From Mycobacterium sp. (lineage in GTDB: Bacteria; Actinomycetota; Actinomycetes; Mycobacteriales; Mycobacteriaceae), in NCBI GenBank assembly GCA_031292665.1, contig JARLGR010000046.1, positions 1-41,113 on the forward strand: a stretch of 41,113 nt of DNA, written 5' to 3'. Within the stretch, counting starts at the first letter, position 1; the number at the start of each line of letters is the position of its first letter. The translations under genes were made by a program, and so were the position numbers. Of the stretch, positions 7,971 through 16,197 are shown piece after piece. The notes under the pieces are model-generated. The model saw nothing but the letters and a program-made list of their open reading frames with translations, was not told the origin of the DNA and did no database searches.

Positions 7971-8654
7971 ATGAAAGCCGGACCGGGCGGTAAGCAGATC
8001 GTGGTCGTGATCGTCGACGACCACGAACTCTTCGCCCAGGGCCTGGCCCTGCTACTCAGCCGGGAGTGGGGCGGGTTATTCACCGTCGGCGGGCAGACCT
8101 CGCGGGTGGAGGAGGCCGCCGACCTGGCCACGCGCTGCGATGCCGACGTCGCGATCGTGGACCTGTCCATGCCGCCACTGGGCGGTGTCGCCGCTATCCG
8201 CCACATCAAGGACCGGCACCCGCGGACCCGGATCCTGGCGCTCTCGGGCACCGATGACATGGTTCTGGCCGAGGAGGCCCTGCGGGCCGGCGCCGACGGG
8301 TTCCTGCCCAAAACCGCGCGCCCCGAAGCGCTGGCCGGCCCGTTGTGGACCATCGCCGAGGGCCTGCGGGTCATCGACGGCGCCCTGCTCGATGCGCTAC
8401 TGAGCAACACCCGACGCCCGCCGCCGGAGTTGTTGGACCGCCTTACCGCCCAGGACTTGAAGCTCTGGGGGTTCCTGGCCACCGGTATGGAGACGGTCGA
8501 TATCGCCGACCGGATGCTGGTGTCCGAGCGCACCGCCAAACGGATGGTCGCAACATTGCTCAACAAACTGGGAGTGACCAACCGGATCGCCGCCGCCGCG
8601 CTGGCCGGCCGGTTCCGGCTGCTCGACGATCACACCGATAATCGGCTCAGCTGA
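7971..8654 (+). CDS. NarL/LuxR-type response regulator
   Basis: A 227-residue two-domain regulator. The receiver has the acidic pair D16-D17 (VVIVDDHELF), phospho-acceptor D64 (AIVDLSMPPLGG), the switch Ser92 (ALSG) and Lys114 (FLPKTARP). The C-terminal helix-turn-helix begins near residue 157 (LTAQDLKLWGFLATG). It reads VDIADRMLVSERTAKRMVAT, then LLNKLGVTNRIAAAALAG, a diverged but clear LuxR fold. The ATG at 7971 starts just before the first strand; longer frames to 7638 run through the kinase gene on the other strand. Its stop overlaps the ferredoxin gene end by 8 bp on the opposite strand. It probably controls the neighbouring P450, dehydrogenase and ferredoxin genes. Confidence 0.92.
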   Translation: MKAGPGGKQIVVVIVDDHELFAQGLALLLSREWGGLFTVGGQTSRVEEAADLATRCDADVAIVDLSMPPLGGVAAIRHIKDRHPRTRILALSGTDDMVLAEEALRAGADGFLPKTARPEALAGPLWTIAEGLRVIDGALLDALLSNTRRPPPELLDRLTAQDLKLWGFLATGMETVDIADRMLVSERTAKRMVATLLNKLGVTNRIAAAALAGRFRLLDDHTDNRLS

Positions 8655-8838
8655 TCTGGATTGCGAGCGCGGGGCACATCGCCGCCGCCCGCACTGCGCG
8701 GCCCCGCTCTGACTCAGGTGGATCGGCATCGAGAACCACCACCTGTTCGGCGCCGTCGGGAAGGTCGAACAACTCGGGCGCCGCCATCAGGCACTGCCCG
8801 TGTCCCTCACACAAGCTGTAGTCGACGGTGATGTGCAT
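8647..8838 (-). CDS. Small [3Fe-4S] ferredoxin of the P450-partner type
   Basis: A 63-residue ferredoxin starting MHITVDYSLCEGHGQC. Its three cluster cysteines are C10 and C16 in CEGHGQC and C53 in the closing AAAMCPALAI. A His takes the place of the second cysteine of a 4Fe-4S motif, which marks the single-cluster [3Fe-4S] type that passes electrons to mycobacterial P450s. The start at 8838 is chosen from family length. The reading frame continues upstream to 9009 with Arg/Pro-rich sequence unlike any ferredoxin. No P450 adjoins it directly; the nearest is at 5229, across the two-component pair. The interval 8839-9005 shows no gene. Confidence 0.9.
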   Translation of the reverse strand: MHITVDYSLCEGHGQCLMAAPELFDLPDGAEQVVVLDADPPESERGRAVRAAAMCPALAIQIS

Positions 8839-9005
8839 GACGCCAGTATCGGGCGTGCAACCCCGGCACCGCTGGAACTTCCGCGCCAGATGTGGCCTTT
8901 CCGGGCCAGGTGGTTTCCTACGGGTACGGTTCTTGTGCCGAGTTCGGCGCGCCCCCATAGCCCACCAACCCCTCAGAACCCTGGGCCTCATACCGGGCCA
9001 GCCGT

Positions 9006-9572
9006 TCACGCAGGGCGCGTGTGGCGCGCGAGCTCCGGCAGGTCGTCAATCGCCGCGGCGTTTGCGACGAACCCGAAGTCCATGCGGTCGTGGCAGGAGG
9101 TGAGCGTGGCGTTCAGCCCGATCGAGGCGGCGAGCGCGGAGACCGGATAGATCCCGGCGAGGCGTGCACCGTTCAGATACCGGGGCTCCTTGGCGCCCGG
9201 CACGTTGGAAATGACCAGGTTGCAGGCCGGGTGCCCGACCCGGTCCAGGTGCGTCGAGGCGGCCAGACCCGCGAGCGCGACGATTCCGACCAGGTAGGTC
9301 ATCGCCGCGTCCTTCGACATGCCGCCCAGCTCCTTCTTGGCCGTGGCGATCGAGTCCACCACCTGCCGGATCCGTTCCGGCACGCTCGCGCCGGGTTCGC
9401 CGAGTCGCACGAACATCGCCGACACCCGCGTGCCGGTCGCCGTGTCGGCTTCGGCACGCAGTGACACCGGACACATCGAGATGAATGGGTGCGCAAAGGC
9501 GCGACCGGTCTCGCGCAGGTAGGCATGCAGCCCGGCGTCGAAATGGACGGGGTCTCGTATGTGCGGCTCGAT
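9006..9572 (-). pseudogene. Wax ester synthase/diacylglycerol acyltransferase C-terminal remnant
   Basis: The minus strand holds the C-terminal 'DUF1298' part of a WS/DGAT (Tgs) acyltransferase. Recognisable segments are GLHAYLRETGRAFAHPFISM, CPVSLRAEADTATGTRVSAM, NLVISNVPGAKEPRYLNG and LNATLTSCHDRMDFGFVA. A stop codon lies just upstream of SIEPHIRDPVHFD. The N-terminal half with the catalytic HHxxxDG is missing, so triacylglycerol synthesis is not possible. The remnant ends where Tn3 transposase sequence begins on the other strand, so the mobile element or a later deletion probably removed its 5' half. Confidence 0.8.
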
Positions 9573-9641
9573 GCTTCAGCACATCAAGCCAGGGCGCCAC
9601 CTGCCGTTCGCTCATCCACGGCTAATCGCCCACGGCGAGAT

Positions 9642-9675
9642 GTCGCAGAAGTTCGTCTCAAAACCACTTGTCTCA
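9642..9675 (+). repeat. Three short direct repeats GTCKCA next to the transposase remnant
   Basis: GTCGCA (9642), GTCTCA (9655) and GTCTCA (9670) recur at 13- and 15-bp steps immediately before the transposase remnant. Short spaced repeats like these occur in recombinase resolution sites and element ends. No resolvase gene is present, so this is only a suggestion. Confidence 0.25.
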
Positions 9676-9679
9676 CCTA

Positions 9680-11011
9680 CAGCCTGCGAGCATTTATAAC
9701 GTGCCCATTCATGGCCCACCGGGTCCCGCCGAAGCCGAGGCGGTCGCAGCCCGCCTGCCGCAGATCCATCTGCCCGCCCTGCTCATCGAGGTCGACCGAG
9801 ACACCCGCTTCAGCGAGGCGTTCACCCACGCCGGCGGCGCCCAGCCGCGCAACCCCGACCTGACCCGCAACCTGTACGCCTCGGTGCTCGCCTACGCCTG
9901 CAACCTCGGCTACGCCGGCATGGCCGACGCCTCCGGCATCTCCGAAGACACCCTAGCTTGGACATCGCAGTGGTACCTGCGCCAAGACACCTTGCGGGAG
10001 GCCAACGCCCGCCTCGTGAATGCCCACCATCGCCACCCGCTCGCGGCCCTGTGGGGCGGCGGGACGCTGTCGTCCTCGGACGGGCAACGATTCCCACAGC
10101 GCGGCCACAGCCTGACCGCCCGCGCGCTGTCGCGCTACTTCCTCGAAGAGGGAACCACCACTTACACCCACGTCTCCGACCAGCACTCGACCTACGGCAC
10201 CACGGTCATCCCAACCACCTGGCGCGAGGCCATCGCCGTGCTCGACGACATCTTCGGCAACCCGACCGACCTGCCGATCGCCGAGCACACCACCGACACC
10301 GCCGGGCAGACGCTAGCTACATTCGCGATCTTCAACCTCGCCGGCCTGCAGTTCTCCCCGCGCATCCGCGACATCGGACGGCTACAGCTCTACCGCCTCG
10401 GCCCAGGCTCATCATGGCGAACCCGCTACCCGCACGCCGGAGCGCTGCTCACCCAGCCCATCCAAACCCAACTGATCGCCGACCTCTGGAACGATCTGCT
10501 CCGGCTCGTCGGGTCAATGAAATTCGGGCACACCACGGCCAGCCTGCTGATCGCCAAGCTGCACGCCAGCAGCCGACAGAACTCCCTCGCCCGCGCGCTG
10601 CAGGAATACGGCCGGCTCATCCGCACCCTCTACCTATGCCGATACGTCGCTGACGAAGAACTCCGCCGCAGAGTCCGACAGCTGAACAAAGGCGAGAGCC
10701 TGCACGCGCTGCGCCGTGACCTGTTCTTCGCCCACCAAGGCCACGTCCGACGCCGCCACCTCGACGACCAAGTCGACCAGGCACTCTGCCTCACCCTGGT
10801 CACCAACGCAGCGGTGCTATGGACCACCACCTACATGGGTGACGCCCTCGACGCGCTACGCGACGACGGCTACCGCGTGACCGACGAGGCCGCCGGCCAC
10901 CTCACACCCGCACAGCACGACCACATCAACTTTTACGGCACCTACCACTTCGATGTTGAATCAGAACTCCGCCGCCAAGGACACCGACCGCTGCGTTCAC
11001 CCGCCGCCTGA
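9680..11011 (+). pseudogene. Tn3-family transposase (TnpA), C-terminal half
   Basis: About 440 residues match the catalytic half of Tn3-family TnpA, normally near 1000 residues. The segment ALLIEVDRDTRFSEAFTHAG is followed by the DDE core. The first Asp is in LSSSDGQRF, the second in YTHVSDQHSTYGTTVIP, and the Glu in ALQEYGRLIRTLYL. QFSPRIRDIGRLQLYR is also family-typical. The DNA-binding N-terminal half is missing and the left end abuts the WS/DGAT remnant, so it is unlikely to move itself. The stop lies 17 bp before a 38-bp terminal repeat, the usual Tn3 arrangement. The first TTG or ATG in the frame is arbitrary. Confidence 0.88.
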
Positions 11012-11028
11012 GCTACCGGCACCCCGCC

Positions 11029-11066
11029 GACAGGGACCAGATTCGTTCCGTTGCTAAGGGAACCCC
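11029..11066 (-). mobile_element. Tn3-family terminal inverted repeat (right end)
   Basis: Read inward on the minus strand this 38-bp stretch begins GGGGTTCCCTTAGCAACGG and goes on with AACGAATCTGG. It has the GGGG end, length and internal ACGGAA core typical of Tn3-family terminal repeats, and sits just after the transposase stop. The outer edge at 11066/11067 falls inside a reductase coding sequence. No matching left repeat was found in the window, in keeping with a truncated element. Confidence 0.7.
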
Positions 11067-11120
11067 GAGTTGGACGGAGCCGACCGGACCGGTCGCCCAC
11101 TGCACAACCCGTGTCGTCAC
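11067..11120 (-). pseudogene. N-terminal stub of a dihydrodipicolinate-reductase-like protein cut by the Tn3 end
   Basis: A GTG at 11120, preceded by GGCGGAGCAG, opens VTTRVVQWATGPVGSVQL. This is the characteristic first strand and nucleotide-binding turn of mycobacterial 'dihydrodipicolinate reductase'-like NAD(P) proteins. After 18 codons the frame enters the Tn3 terminal repeat at 11066 and ends soon after. The remaining 300 or so codons are not in the window. The stub lies 70 bp downstream of the TauD gene on the same strand, so it was probably the last gene of that operon before the insertion. Confidence 0.7.
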
Positions 11121-11190
11121 GTGAGCTGCTCCGCCGCAGCAGGTTGGGTCGGCAATTGGTTCTCCTCGTGGTCCGTGTCCGGCGGGTCCG

Positions 11191-12033
11191 TCAGGCTCCA
11201 ACGATGGCCTCCTCCCCGACCAGCGTCGCCCGATGCAGTAGGCGCACCGAGGTCGGCGCGAAGGGCAGCGCGCGGTGAAGCATGCCGGTGTTGTCCCAGA
11301 TCACCAGGTCACCCGTGCGCCACTTCTGACGGAGGGTGAACTGCGGCTGAGTGCACCAGTTCAGCAGCCGATCCAGCACCTCTCGTCCCCTCTGCGCAGG
11401 CCACCCGACGACCTCGGAGGCCGTCGCACCCACGAGTAGGGACGTGCGACCGTCACGGCGCTTCCACACCAACGGGTGCACCCGGGTGGGGATCCGATCC
11501 CATGCGGCGCGCTCCTTGTCGGTGGGCTCCGGGTTGGCCAACGACTGCGCGTGCGCGAAGCTGTGCATGACGCGCAGGTCGGCGATCTCGGCGCGCTCGC
11601 TCTCGGACAGCGCGGCATAGGCGGCGTAGGTGTTGGCGAATTCGGTGTCACCGCCCGCGGGGTCTACCGCCTTGGCCGTGAGCAGCGTTGCCTTCTGGGG
11701 GATCTCGTCCATGGCGCCGTCGAGGTGCCAATGAAAATTACCTTGCCGGTAGGACGCCATGATGGCGTTGGTCTTGGTGGGATCCATGGTGATGGTCTGG
11801 ATCTCCGGATACTGGTGCTCGCCGGTCGGCTGGACCACCAAGGTCCCCAGACGTCGGCTGAGGGCGAGCAGATCCTCGTCGCTGATGTTGACCTCCCGGT
11901 ACACCAGGACGCCGTGTCGTTCCAGGGCGCGGAGGGTCTGCCGTGCGGCCTCGGGGCCGGCGAGATCGTCCGGGGTCACACCGCTGATCTCGAGTCCGAC
12001 GGTCGGTGTGATGGTGCTCGTGGTGACGGCCAT
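11191..12033 (-). CDS. TauD/TfdA-family Fe(II)/2-oxoglutarate dioxygenase
   Basis: A 280-residue dioxygenase from the ATG at 12033, which has AAGGAG five bases upstream; a longer frame lacks such a site. The iron ligands are His103 and Asp105 in FHWHLDGA and His253 in WDNTGMLHRALPF. The 2-oxoglutarate-binding arginines lie in SVRLLHRATL (R264, R268). It probably hydroxylates a small acid, amine, ether or sulfonate with decarboxylation of 2-oxoglutarate. It follows the SDR gene by 52 bp, and the SDR could oxidise its product. The substrate is unknown, but the company of oxygenases and acyl-CoA enzymes argues for carbon catabolism rather than taurine use. Confidence 0.9.
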   Translation of the reverse strand: MAVTTSTITPTVGLEISGVTPDDLAGPEAARQTLRALERHGVLVYREVNISDEDLLALSRRLGTLVVQPTGEHQYPEIQTITMDPTKTNAIMASYRQGNFHWHLDGAMDEIPQKATLLTAKAVDPAGGDTEFANTYAAYAALSESERAEIADLRVMHSFAHAQSLANPEPTDKERAAWDRIPTRVHPLVWKRRDGRTSLLVGATASEVVGWPAQRGREVLDRLLNWCTQPQFTLRQKWRTGDLVIWDNTGMLHRALPFAPTSVRLLHRATLVGEEAIVGA

Positions 12034-12085
12034 GGGTCTCCTTGGCGGGAACGAGTTTGTCAATCAACGGATTCCGGGTGTTGTC

Positions 12086-13042
12086 CTAGTCGGTCATGAT
12101 GGCGCCGAACAGCTCGGTCATTTCGTCGGCCACGCCACGCGGCACGGTGTAGTCGGCCTCATCGCGGATCTCGTCGAAGTGATCGCGGACGTCTTCCACT
12201 GACAGTTGCGGGTAATACACGCCCTTGGTCCTGCCGATGAAGAACCGCGAGACCTGTCCGGCACCTGCCGAGTAGATCTCGCCGGTGACCGGGCAGTCCA
12301 AGTGTGCGAGATAGGCAACGACGGGAGCCACCCGTGCCGGATCGAGTTTCACCAGGAACGGACGCATCAGCGATTCGGTTGCCGCCTGGGCATCTGGGTT
12401 GCGCTGCTGATCGTCGCCGGCCATCGATCTGGCCAGCATCCGTGTCGCGGCGATCGGGGCAATGGCATTGACCTTGATGTTGAATTCAGAGCCTTCGGCT
12501 GCCAGCACACGGGTCAAACCGATCAGCCCGGTCTTCGCCGCGCCGTAGTTGCTCATGGTTTCGGCTCCCAAGATGCCCGCCGCCGAGCAGGTGTTGACGA
12601 CGCGGCCATAACCCTGCTCCTGCATGACATTCCACGCCGGCCGAGTGACGAAGAAGGCGCCCTTGAGGTGGACGTCGATGAGCGACTCCACACGGTCGGG
12701 GGTCATCTGCGCGAAGGGTGAATCGCGAACGGTCCCAGCGTTGTTGACGATGATGTCGACGCGACCCCACTGCCGGAGTGCGGCATCGATGATGGCGTAG
12801 CCACCTTCGGGAGTCGCGACCGTGTTGGTGTCGGTGATCGCCTCACCGCCGTCGTCGCGGATCCGCTGGACGGTGGCTGCAGCGGCATCGGTCGCTGCCC
12901 CATCGCCCGTGACCGATCCGCCGAGATCATTGACCACGACGCGAGCGCCGCGCGCGGCCAGCAGCCGGGCGTACTCCGCCCCCAGGCCCCGCCCCGCTCC
13001 GGTGATGACGGCGACCTGCCCGTCGAAACGTAGTTCAGTCAT
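12086..13042 (-). CDS. SDR-family dehydrogenase, MFE-2-like (3-hydroxyacyl-CoA type)
   Basis: A 318-residue short-chain dehydrogenase with TGAGRGLG (14-21), the loop VVVNDLGGS before a long polar insert, NNAG at 100-103, Ser153, Tyr166 and Lys170 (SNYGAAK). The NDLGG signature and the C-terminal extension to about 318 residues resemble the dehydrogenase domain of multifunctional enzyme type 2 and related mycobacterial hydroxyacyl-CoA dehydrogenases. I infer oxidation of a 3-hydroxyacyl-CoA or cyclic alcohol. The ATG at 13042 is chosen because the fold starts within ten residues; its ribosome-binding site is weak. It heads a minus-strand operon with the TauD gene and is divergent from the TetR gene. 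Confidence 0.88.
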   Translation of the reverse strand: MTELRFDGQVAVITGAGRGLGAEYARLLAARGARVVVNDLGGSVTGDGAATDAAAATVQRIRDDGGEAITDTNTVATPEGGYAIIDAALRQWGRVDIIVNNAGTVRDSPFAQMTPDRVESLIDVHLKGAFFVTRPAWNVMQEQGYGRVVNTCSAAGILGAETMSNYGAAKTGLIGLTRVLAAEGSEFNIKVNAIAPIAATRMLARSMAGDDQQRNPDAQAATESLMRPFLVKLDPARVAPVVAYLAHLDCPVTGEIYSAGAGQVSRFFIGRTKGVYYPQLSVEDVRDHFDEIRDEADYTVPRGVADEMTELFGAIMTD

Positions 13043-13111
13043 GATCGCGACCCGCCGTTCGACTGGAAAACACCGCTGCCCTGACGGCACCTGAACCGCA
13101 GGGACCATGTC

Positions 13112-13127
13112 GTGTATCGACGTACAC
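13112..13127. promoter_or_regulatory. Candidate TetR operator in the SDR/TetR divergent region
   Basis: GTGTA-TCGACG-TACAC is an inverted repeat with 5-bp arms, the size of a TetR half-site pair. It lies in the gap between the divergent SDR gene and the TetR start at 13134. If the regulator instead started at the ATG 13107 the site would fall inside the coding region, so it supports the later GTG start. Autoregulation and control of the SDR operon would be usual. Confidence 0.4.
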
Positions 13128-13133
13128 TTCGGT

Positions 13134-13757
13134 GTGGCTACACGCAGCGGAAGGCCCACGCAGGCAGAGGCGAAGAAGCTCGACCAAGCGGTCCGCAAGG
13201 CCGCCGTCGCTACGTTCCTGGAGTTCGGCTACGACGGGACGAGCATGGATGCCATTGCCCGCACCGCCGGCATCACACGTCGGTCGCTGTATGCCCGTTA
13301 CGCCGACAAGCGCGCGGTGTTCGCAGACGTGATCCCCTGGGCCCTGACGCGATACGTCGACAACGAATCGACGGACGACATTGACGGCGACGATCTCGAA
13401 GCGGCTCTGACGGCGCTCGGGCGCATCGCCATCAAACGTGCAGTCGACCCCGACAACGTCCGGCTCAAGCGCGTCGCTCTCAACGAATCGGCCCGCTTCC
13501 CCGAGTTCGCCGTGACCGCCGATTCGATGATGTGGGCGGGCAGGCAGCGCGCCCTGACCGAACTGTTGCGGCGCCACGAGGCCGAGGGCGCCATCAAGGT
13601 CGACGACGTCGAACTGGCGGCGGAGCACTTCTTGGCGATGGTGGAGGCGGTGCCGGGTCGGCTCGCAGACTTCGGCATCTACCGCAGCGAGGCCCAGCAG
13701 GAGCGGCACCTGCGTCAAGCCGTCGCACTGTTCCTGCGGGGCGTGACGCCCCGCTAG
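13134..13757 (+). CDS. TetR-family transcriptional regulator
   Basis: A 207-residue TetR protein from GTG 13134 (VATRSGRPTQAEAKKLDQAV); an ATG at 13107 would add nine residues that overlap a probable operator. The helix-turn-helix spans about residues 20-65 with FLEFGYDGTSMDAIARTAGI and RRSLYARYADKRAVFADVI, the classical TetR pattern. The C-terminal ligand-binding part is helical and resembles the TetR_C type that begins with a LxALGRIAIKRAV segment. It is divergent from the SDR/TauD operon and ends 20 bp from the ALDH stop. It probably represses one or both minus-strand operons and responds to a pathway intermediate. Confidence 0.92.
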   Translation: MATRSGRPTQAEAKKLDQAVRKAAVATFLEFGYDGTSMDAIARTAGITRRSLYARYADKRAVFADVIPWALTRYVDNESTDDIDGDDLEAALTALGRIAIKRAVDPDNVRLKRVALNESARFPEFAVTADSMMWAGRQRALTELLRRHEAEGAIKVDDVELAAEHFLAMVEAVPGRLADFGIYRSEAQQERHLRQAVALFLRGVTPR

Positions 13758-13777
13758 CGTGCCCGTGCCTGCGGTCA

Positions 13778-15235
13778 TCACGCGCCTGGTGTCGCCGCGC
13801 ACGAAATCGATTGACTGACCAGGTAACTCTCGAAACCCTCACGTCCGAGCTCACGGCCGTAGCCACTCGCCTTGACGCCCCCATAGGGAGCCAGCGGGTC
13901 CATGATGTAGCCCTCGTTGACGCCGAAGGATCCGCTCCTGATCCGCGACGCGATTCCCAGCCCGCGTTCCGTATCGGCGGTGAAGACCGCGCCCGCCAAC
14001 CCGTAGTCGGAGTCGTTGGCGATCGCGATGGCCTCGTCTTCGTCACCGTAGGGGATGACCGTGAGAACGGGCCCGAAGATCTCCTCGCGGGCGATCCGCA
14101 TCCCGTTGTCCGCCTCGCTGAACAGGGTCGGCCGCACGTACCAGCCCCGGTCGAGGCCGTCGGGCAGGTCGGTACCTCCTGTTACCAGGCGAGCTCCGTC
14201 CCGCTGGCCTTCCTCGATGTATGCCCGGACACGCATCTGCTGACGCTGAGCGACCAACGGACCGATCTGAGTCGCGGGGTCCGAGGGGTCACCGACGGTC
14301 AGTGACGCCAACTCCGATGCCAACGCGTCGACGAACTCGGCAGACCGCCGGGCAGGCACCAGGATCCGACTCAACGCGTTGCAGACTTGACCGCTGTTGG
14401 CCAGGCTGGCCAGTTGTACGGCGGCGGCCATCGCGGCGGGGTCGGCGTCGTCGAGCACGATGGCCGCCGACTTGCCACCCAGCTCGAGGCTGACCTGCTT
14501 GAGGCCTGCGGCGCACGCCTGCGCCACCGCCCGTCCCGTTGCCGTGGAACCGGTGAAGGAGACCTTGTCCACGCCCGGATGGCCGACGAGGTGCGCACCC
14601 ACAGTCGCGTCGCCAGGAACGACGTTCAACACCCCCGGCGGTAACCCCGCCTGCTCGATCAGATCCGCAAACAGCAGCGTGTTCAACGACGACTCAGGCG
14701 ACGGCTTGAGAACGATGCAGCACCCGGCGAGCAGGGCCGGCACCACCTTGGTAACGGTGAGGAACTGCGGCATGTTCCACGGCACGACGGCCGCAACCAC
14801 ACCGACGGGCTGTTTGAACACCCGAAGGTCAGTGCCGTAGAGACCTTGCCGTGCCTCTTGCCAGGTATATGCACCCGCCACCTCGCAGAACGCCGACATC
14901 GTCGTCAACGCCAACCGCACCTGTGCACGCTTGGAAAACAGGATGGGGGCGCCGATTTCGGCGGTAATCAGCTCCGCCATCTCGTTCCGGGCACCCTTAT
15001 ATAGCTCGGCGAGACGAGTAATGGCGTCGATGCGCTCGCGTGGCGCCAGCCGGGGCCATGGCCCGCGGTCGAACGCCATGCGAGCGGCGTCGACGGCGCG
15101 GTCGACGTCGGCGGGCGCAGCGGCGGCCACCGTGCCGATGACGGATTCGGTGTGCGGTGAGACCACCTCGATGACAGCGTCGGAACTAGGGGCGCACCAC
15201 TGCCCCGCGATGAATAGCTCGTCTCTGCGGATCAT
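13778..15235 (-). CDS. NAD(P)-dependent aldehyde dehydrogenase
   Basis: A 485-residue ALDH. The oxyanion Asn154 lies in VVPWNMPQFL, the coenzyme turn in FTGSTATGRAVA, the general base Glu251 in LELGGKSAAI and the nucleophile Cys285 in NSGQVCNALSR. The EEIFGPVL motif and a PYGGVKASGYGRELG end are also present. The start at 15235 follows GAGGAGAGGG; alternatives further upstream run into the SDR gene. It converts an aldehyde to a carboxylic acid, and the acid could be the substrate of the CoA-transferase at 19870. It lies 43 bp downstream of the SDR on the same strand, so the two form an operon that diverges from the oxygenase arm. Confidence 0.95.
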   Translation of the reverse strand: MIRRDELFIAGQWCAPSSDAVIEVVSPHTESVIGTVAAAAPADVDRAVDAARMAFDRGPWPRLAPRERIDAITRLAELYKGARNEMAELITAEIGAPILFSKRAQVRLALTTMSAFCEVAGAYTWQEARQGLYGTDLRVFKQPVGVVAAVVPWNMPQFLTVTKVVPALLAGCCIVLKPSPESSLNTLLFADLIEQAGLPPGVLNVVPGDATVGAHLVGHPGVDKVSFTGSTATGRAVAQACAAGLKQVSLELGGKSAAIVLDDADPAAMAAAVQLASLANSGQVCNALSRILVPARRSAEFVDALASELASLTVGDPSDPATQIGPLVAQRQQMRVRAYIEEGQRDGARLVTGGTDLPDGLDRGWYVRPTLFSEADNGMRIAREEIFGPVLTVIPYGDEDEAIAIANDSDYGLAGAVFTADTERGLGIASRIRSGSFGVNEGYIMDPLAPYGGVKASGYGRELGREGFESYLVSQSISCAATPGA

Positions 15236-15278
15236 CCCTCTCCTCATGGCTTGCCCGGTCCGATCAAGCGAGACCTGG

Positions 15279-16028
15279 TCACGTACAACGGCCGCCGTTG
15301 ACTCCGAGGATCTGGCCGGTGATGTAGCCGGCCTCTTCGGACACGAGGAACGCGCACGCGGCAGCGATGTCCTCGGGCCGCCCGACCCGGCGCACCGGGG
15401 TCCGTTTGGCGTGCTCGTCGACGGTGCCGCCGAGAAGACCATCCTTCTCGGCCTTGCGCAGCATGGGCGTGTCGATGAACCCCGGGGGGATCACGTTGGC
15501 CGTGATGCCGCGCGGACCGTATTCCAGGGCCAGGGATTTGGTCAGTCCGTTGACGGCGGACTTGGCCGCAACGTAGGCCGACATGAACGGCTCCCCCGAA
15601 TGCGTGCTCGATGACGAGATGTTCACGATTCGCCCCCATCCTCCGTCGAGCATGTCGGGAAGAACTGCCTGCGTGCAGTGGAAGACGCCATTGAGGTTGA
15701 CGTCGATCACGCGGGACCACTGGTCGAAGCTCAGGCTAGCGAACCGTTGAAAACCCGTCATCCCCGCCGCGTTCACCAGGATGGCGACCGGCCCGAGTGC
15801 ATCGTGAATCGCGGTCAGCGCGGCGTGGACCTGGGCCGGGTCGGTCACGTCTGCGCAGAAGCCGTGTTCGGTGTCCGACGCGTTGACGTCGACGGTGGCC
15901 ACCCGATACCCGTCCTTACGCAACCGACAAGCGATGGCCTGCCCGATCCCGGAGGCACCACCGGTCACGAGTGCGGTCCTCACTGAATCACCAAGGGGCG
16001 CAGGTTGATCACCATGACGGACCGGCAC
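15279..16028 (-). CDS. SDR-family oxidoreductase (3-oxoacyl-ACP reductase-like)
   Basis: A classical short-chain dehydrogenase. It has TGGASGIG, a second strand ending in VDVNAS (Asp favouring NAD), DVTDPAQV, NAAG, ISSSSTHSGEPFMSAYVAAK with the Ser-Tyr-Lys set, and a closing YITGQILGVNGGR. Two starts are possible. GTG 16028 has GGCGGA eight bases upstream. GTG 15983 gives VRTALVTGGASGIG, the more usual N-terminus and 235 residues, but lacks a ribosome-binding site. The gene heads the minus-strand arm with ALDH, so it probably oxidises an alcohol or reduces a ketone in the same pathway. Its promoter lies in the region that holds the twin operators. Confidence 0.88.
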   Translation of the reverse strand: MPVRHGDQPAPLGDSVRTALVTGGASGIGQAIACRLRKDGYRVATVDVNASDTEHGFCADVTDPAQVHAALTAIHDALGPVAILVNAAGMTGFQRFASLSFDQWSRVIDVNLNGVFHCTQAVLPDMLDGGWGRIVNISSSSTHSGEPFMSAYVAAKSAVNGLTKSLALEYGPRGITANVIPPGFIDTPMLRKAEKDGLLGGTVDEHAKRTPVRRVGRPEDIAAACAFLVSEEAGYITGQILGVNGGRCT

Positions 16029-16125
16029 CGTAGATGTCCGCCTGGCTCATCAGAGCACCTTCCGTTCTGCGACGCTCATCGCGCCTCTGGCGATCGGGAG
16101 CAGGTACGAGTGCCGACGCGCGTTG

Positions 16126-16149
16126 AAAGTATCCATGGTTGCATACTTT
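16126..16149. promoter_or_regulatory. Twin operator, copy 1
   Basis: A 24-bp palindromic site with arms AAAGTAT and ATACTTT and an inner CA/TG pair (pattern AAAGTAT-N-CA-N4-TG-N-ATACTTT). It lies between the divergent SDR and F420-oxidoreductase genes and is followed by TTGTC. The right half is identical to copy 2 over TTG-N-ATACTTTTGTC. Its centre is 72 bp from copy 2, close to seven helical turns, so two dimers would face the same side of the DNA. Confidence 0.7.
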
Positions 16150-16197
16150 TGTCAATGCTCGCGATCGCAGTCAAGCGACTCGCAAACGGACACGAGA

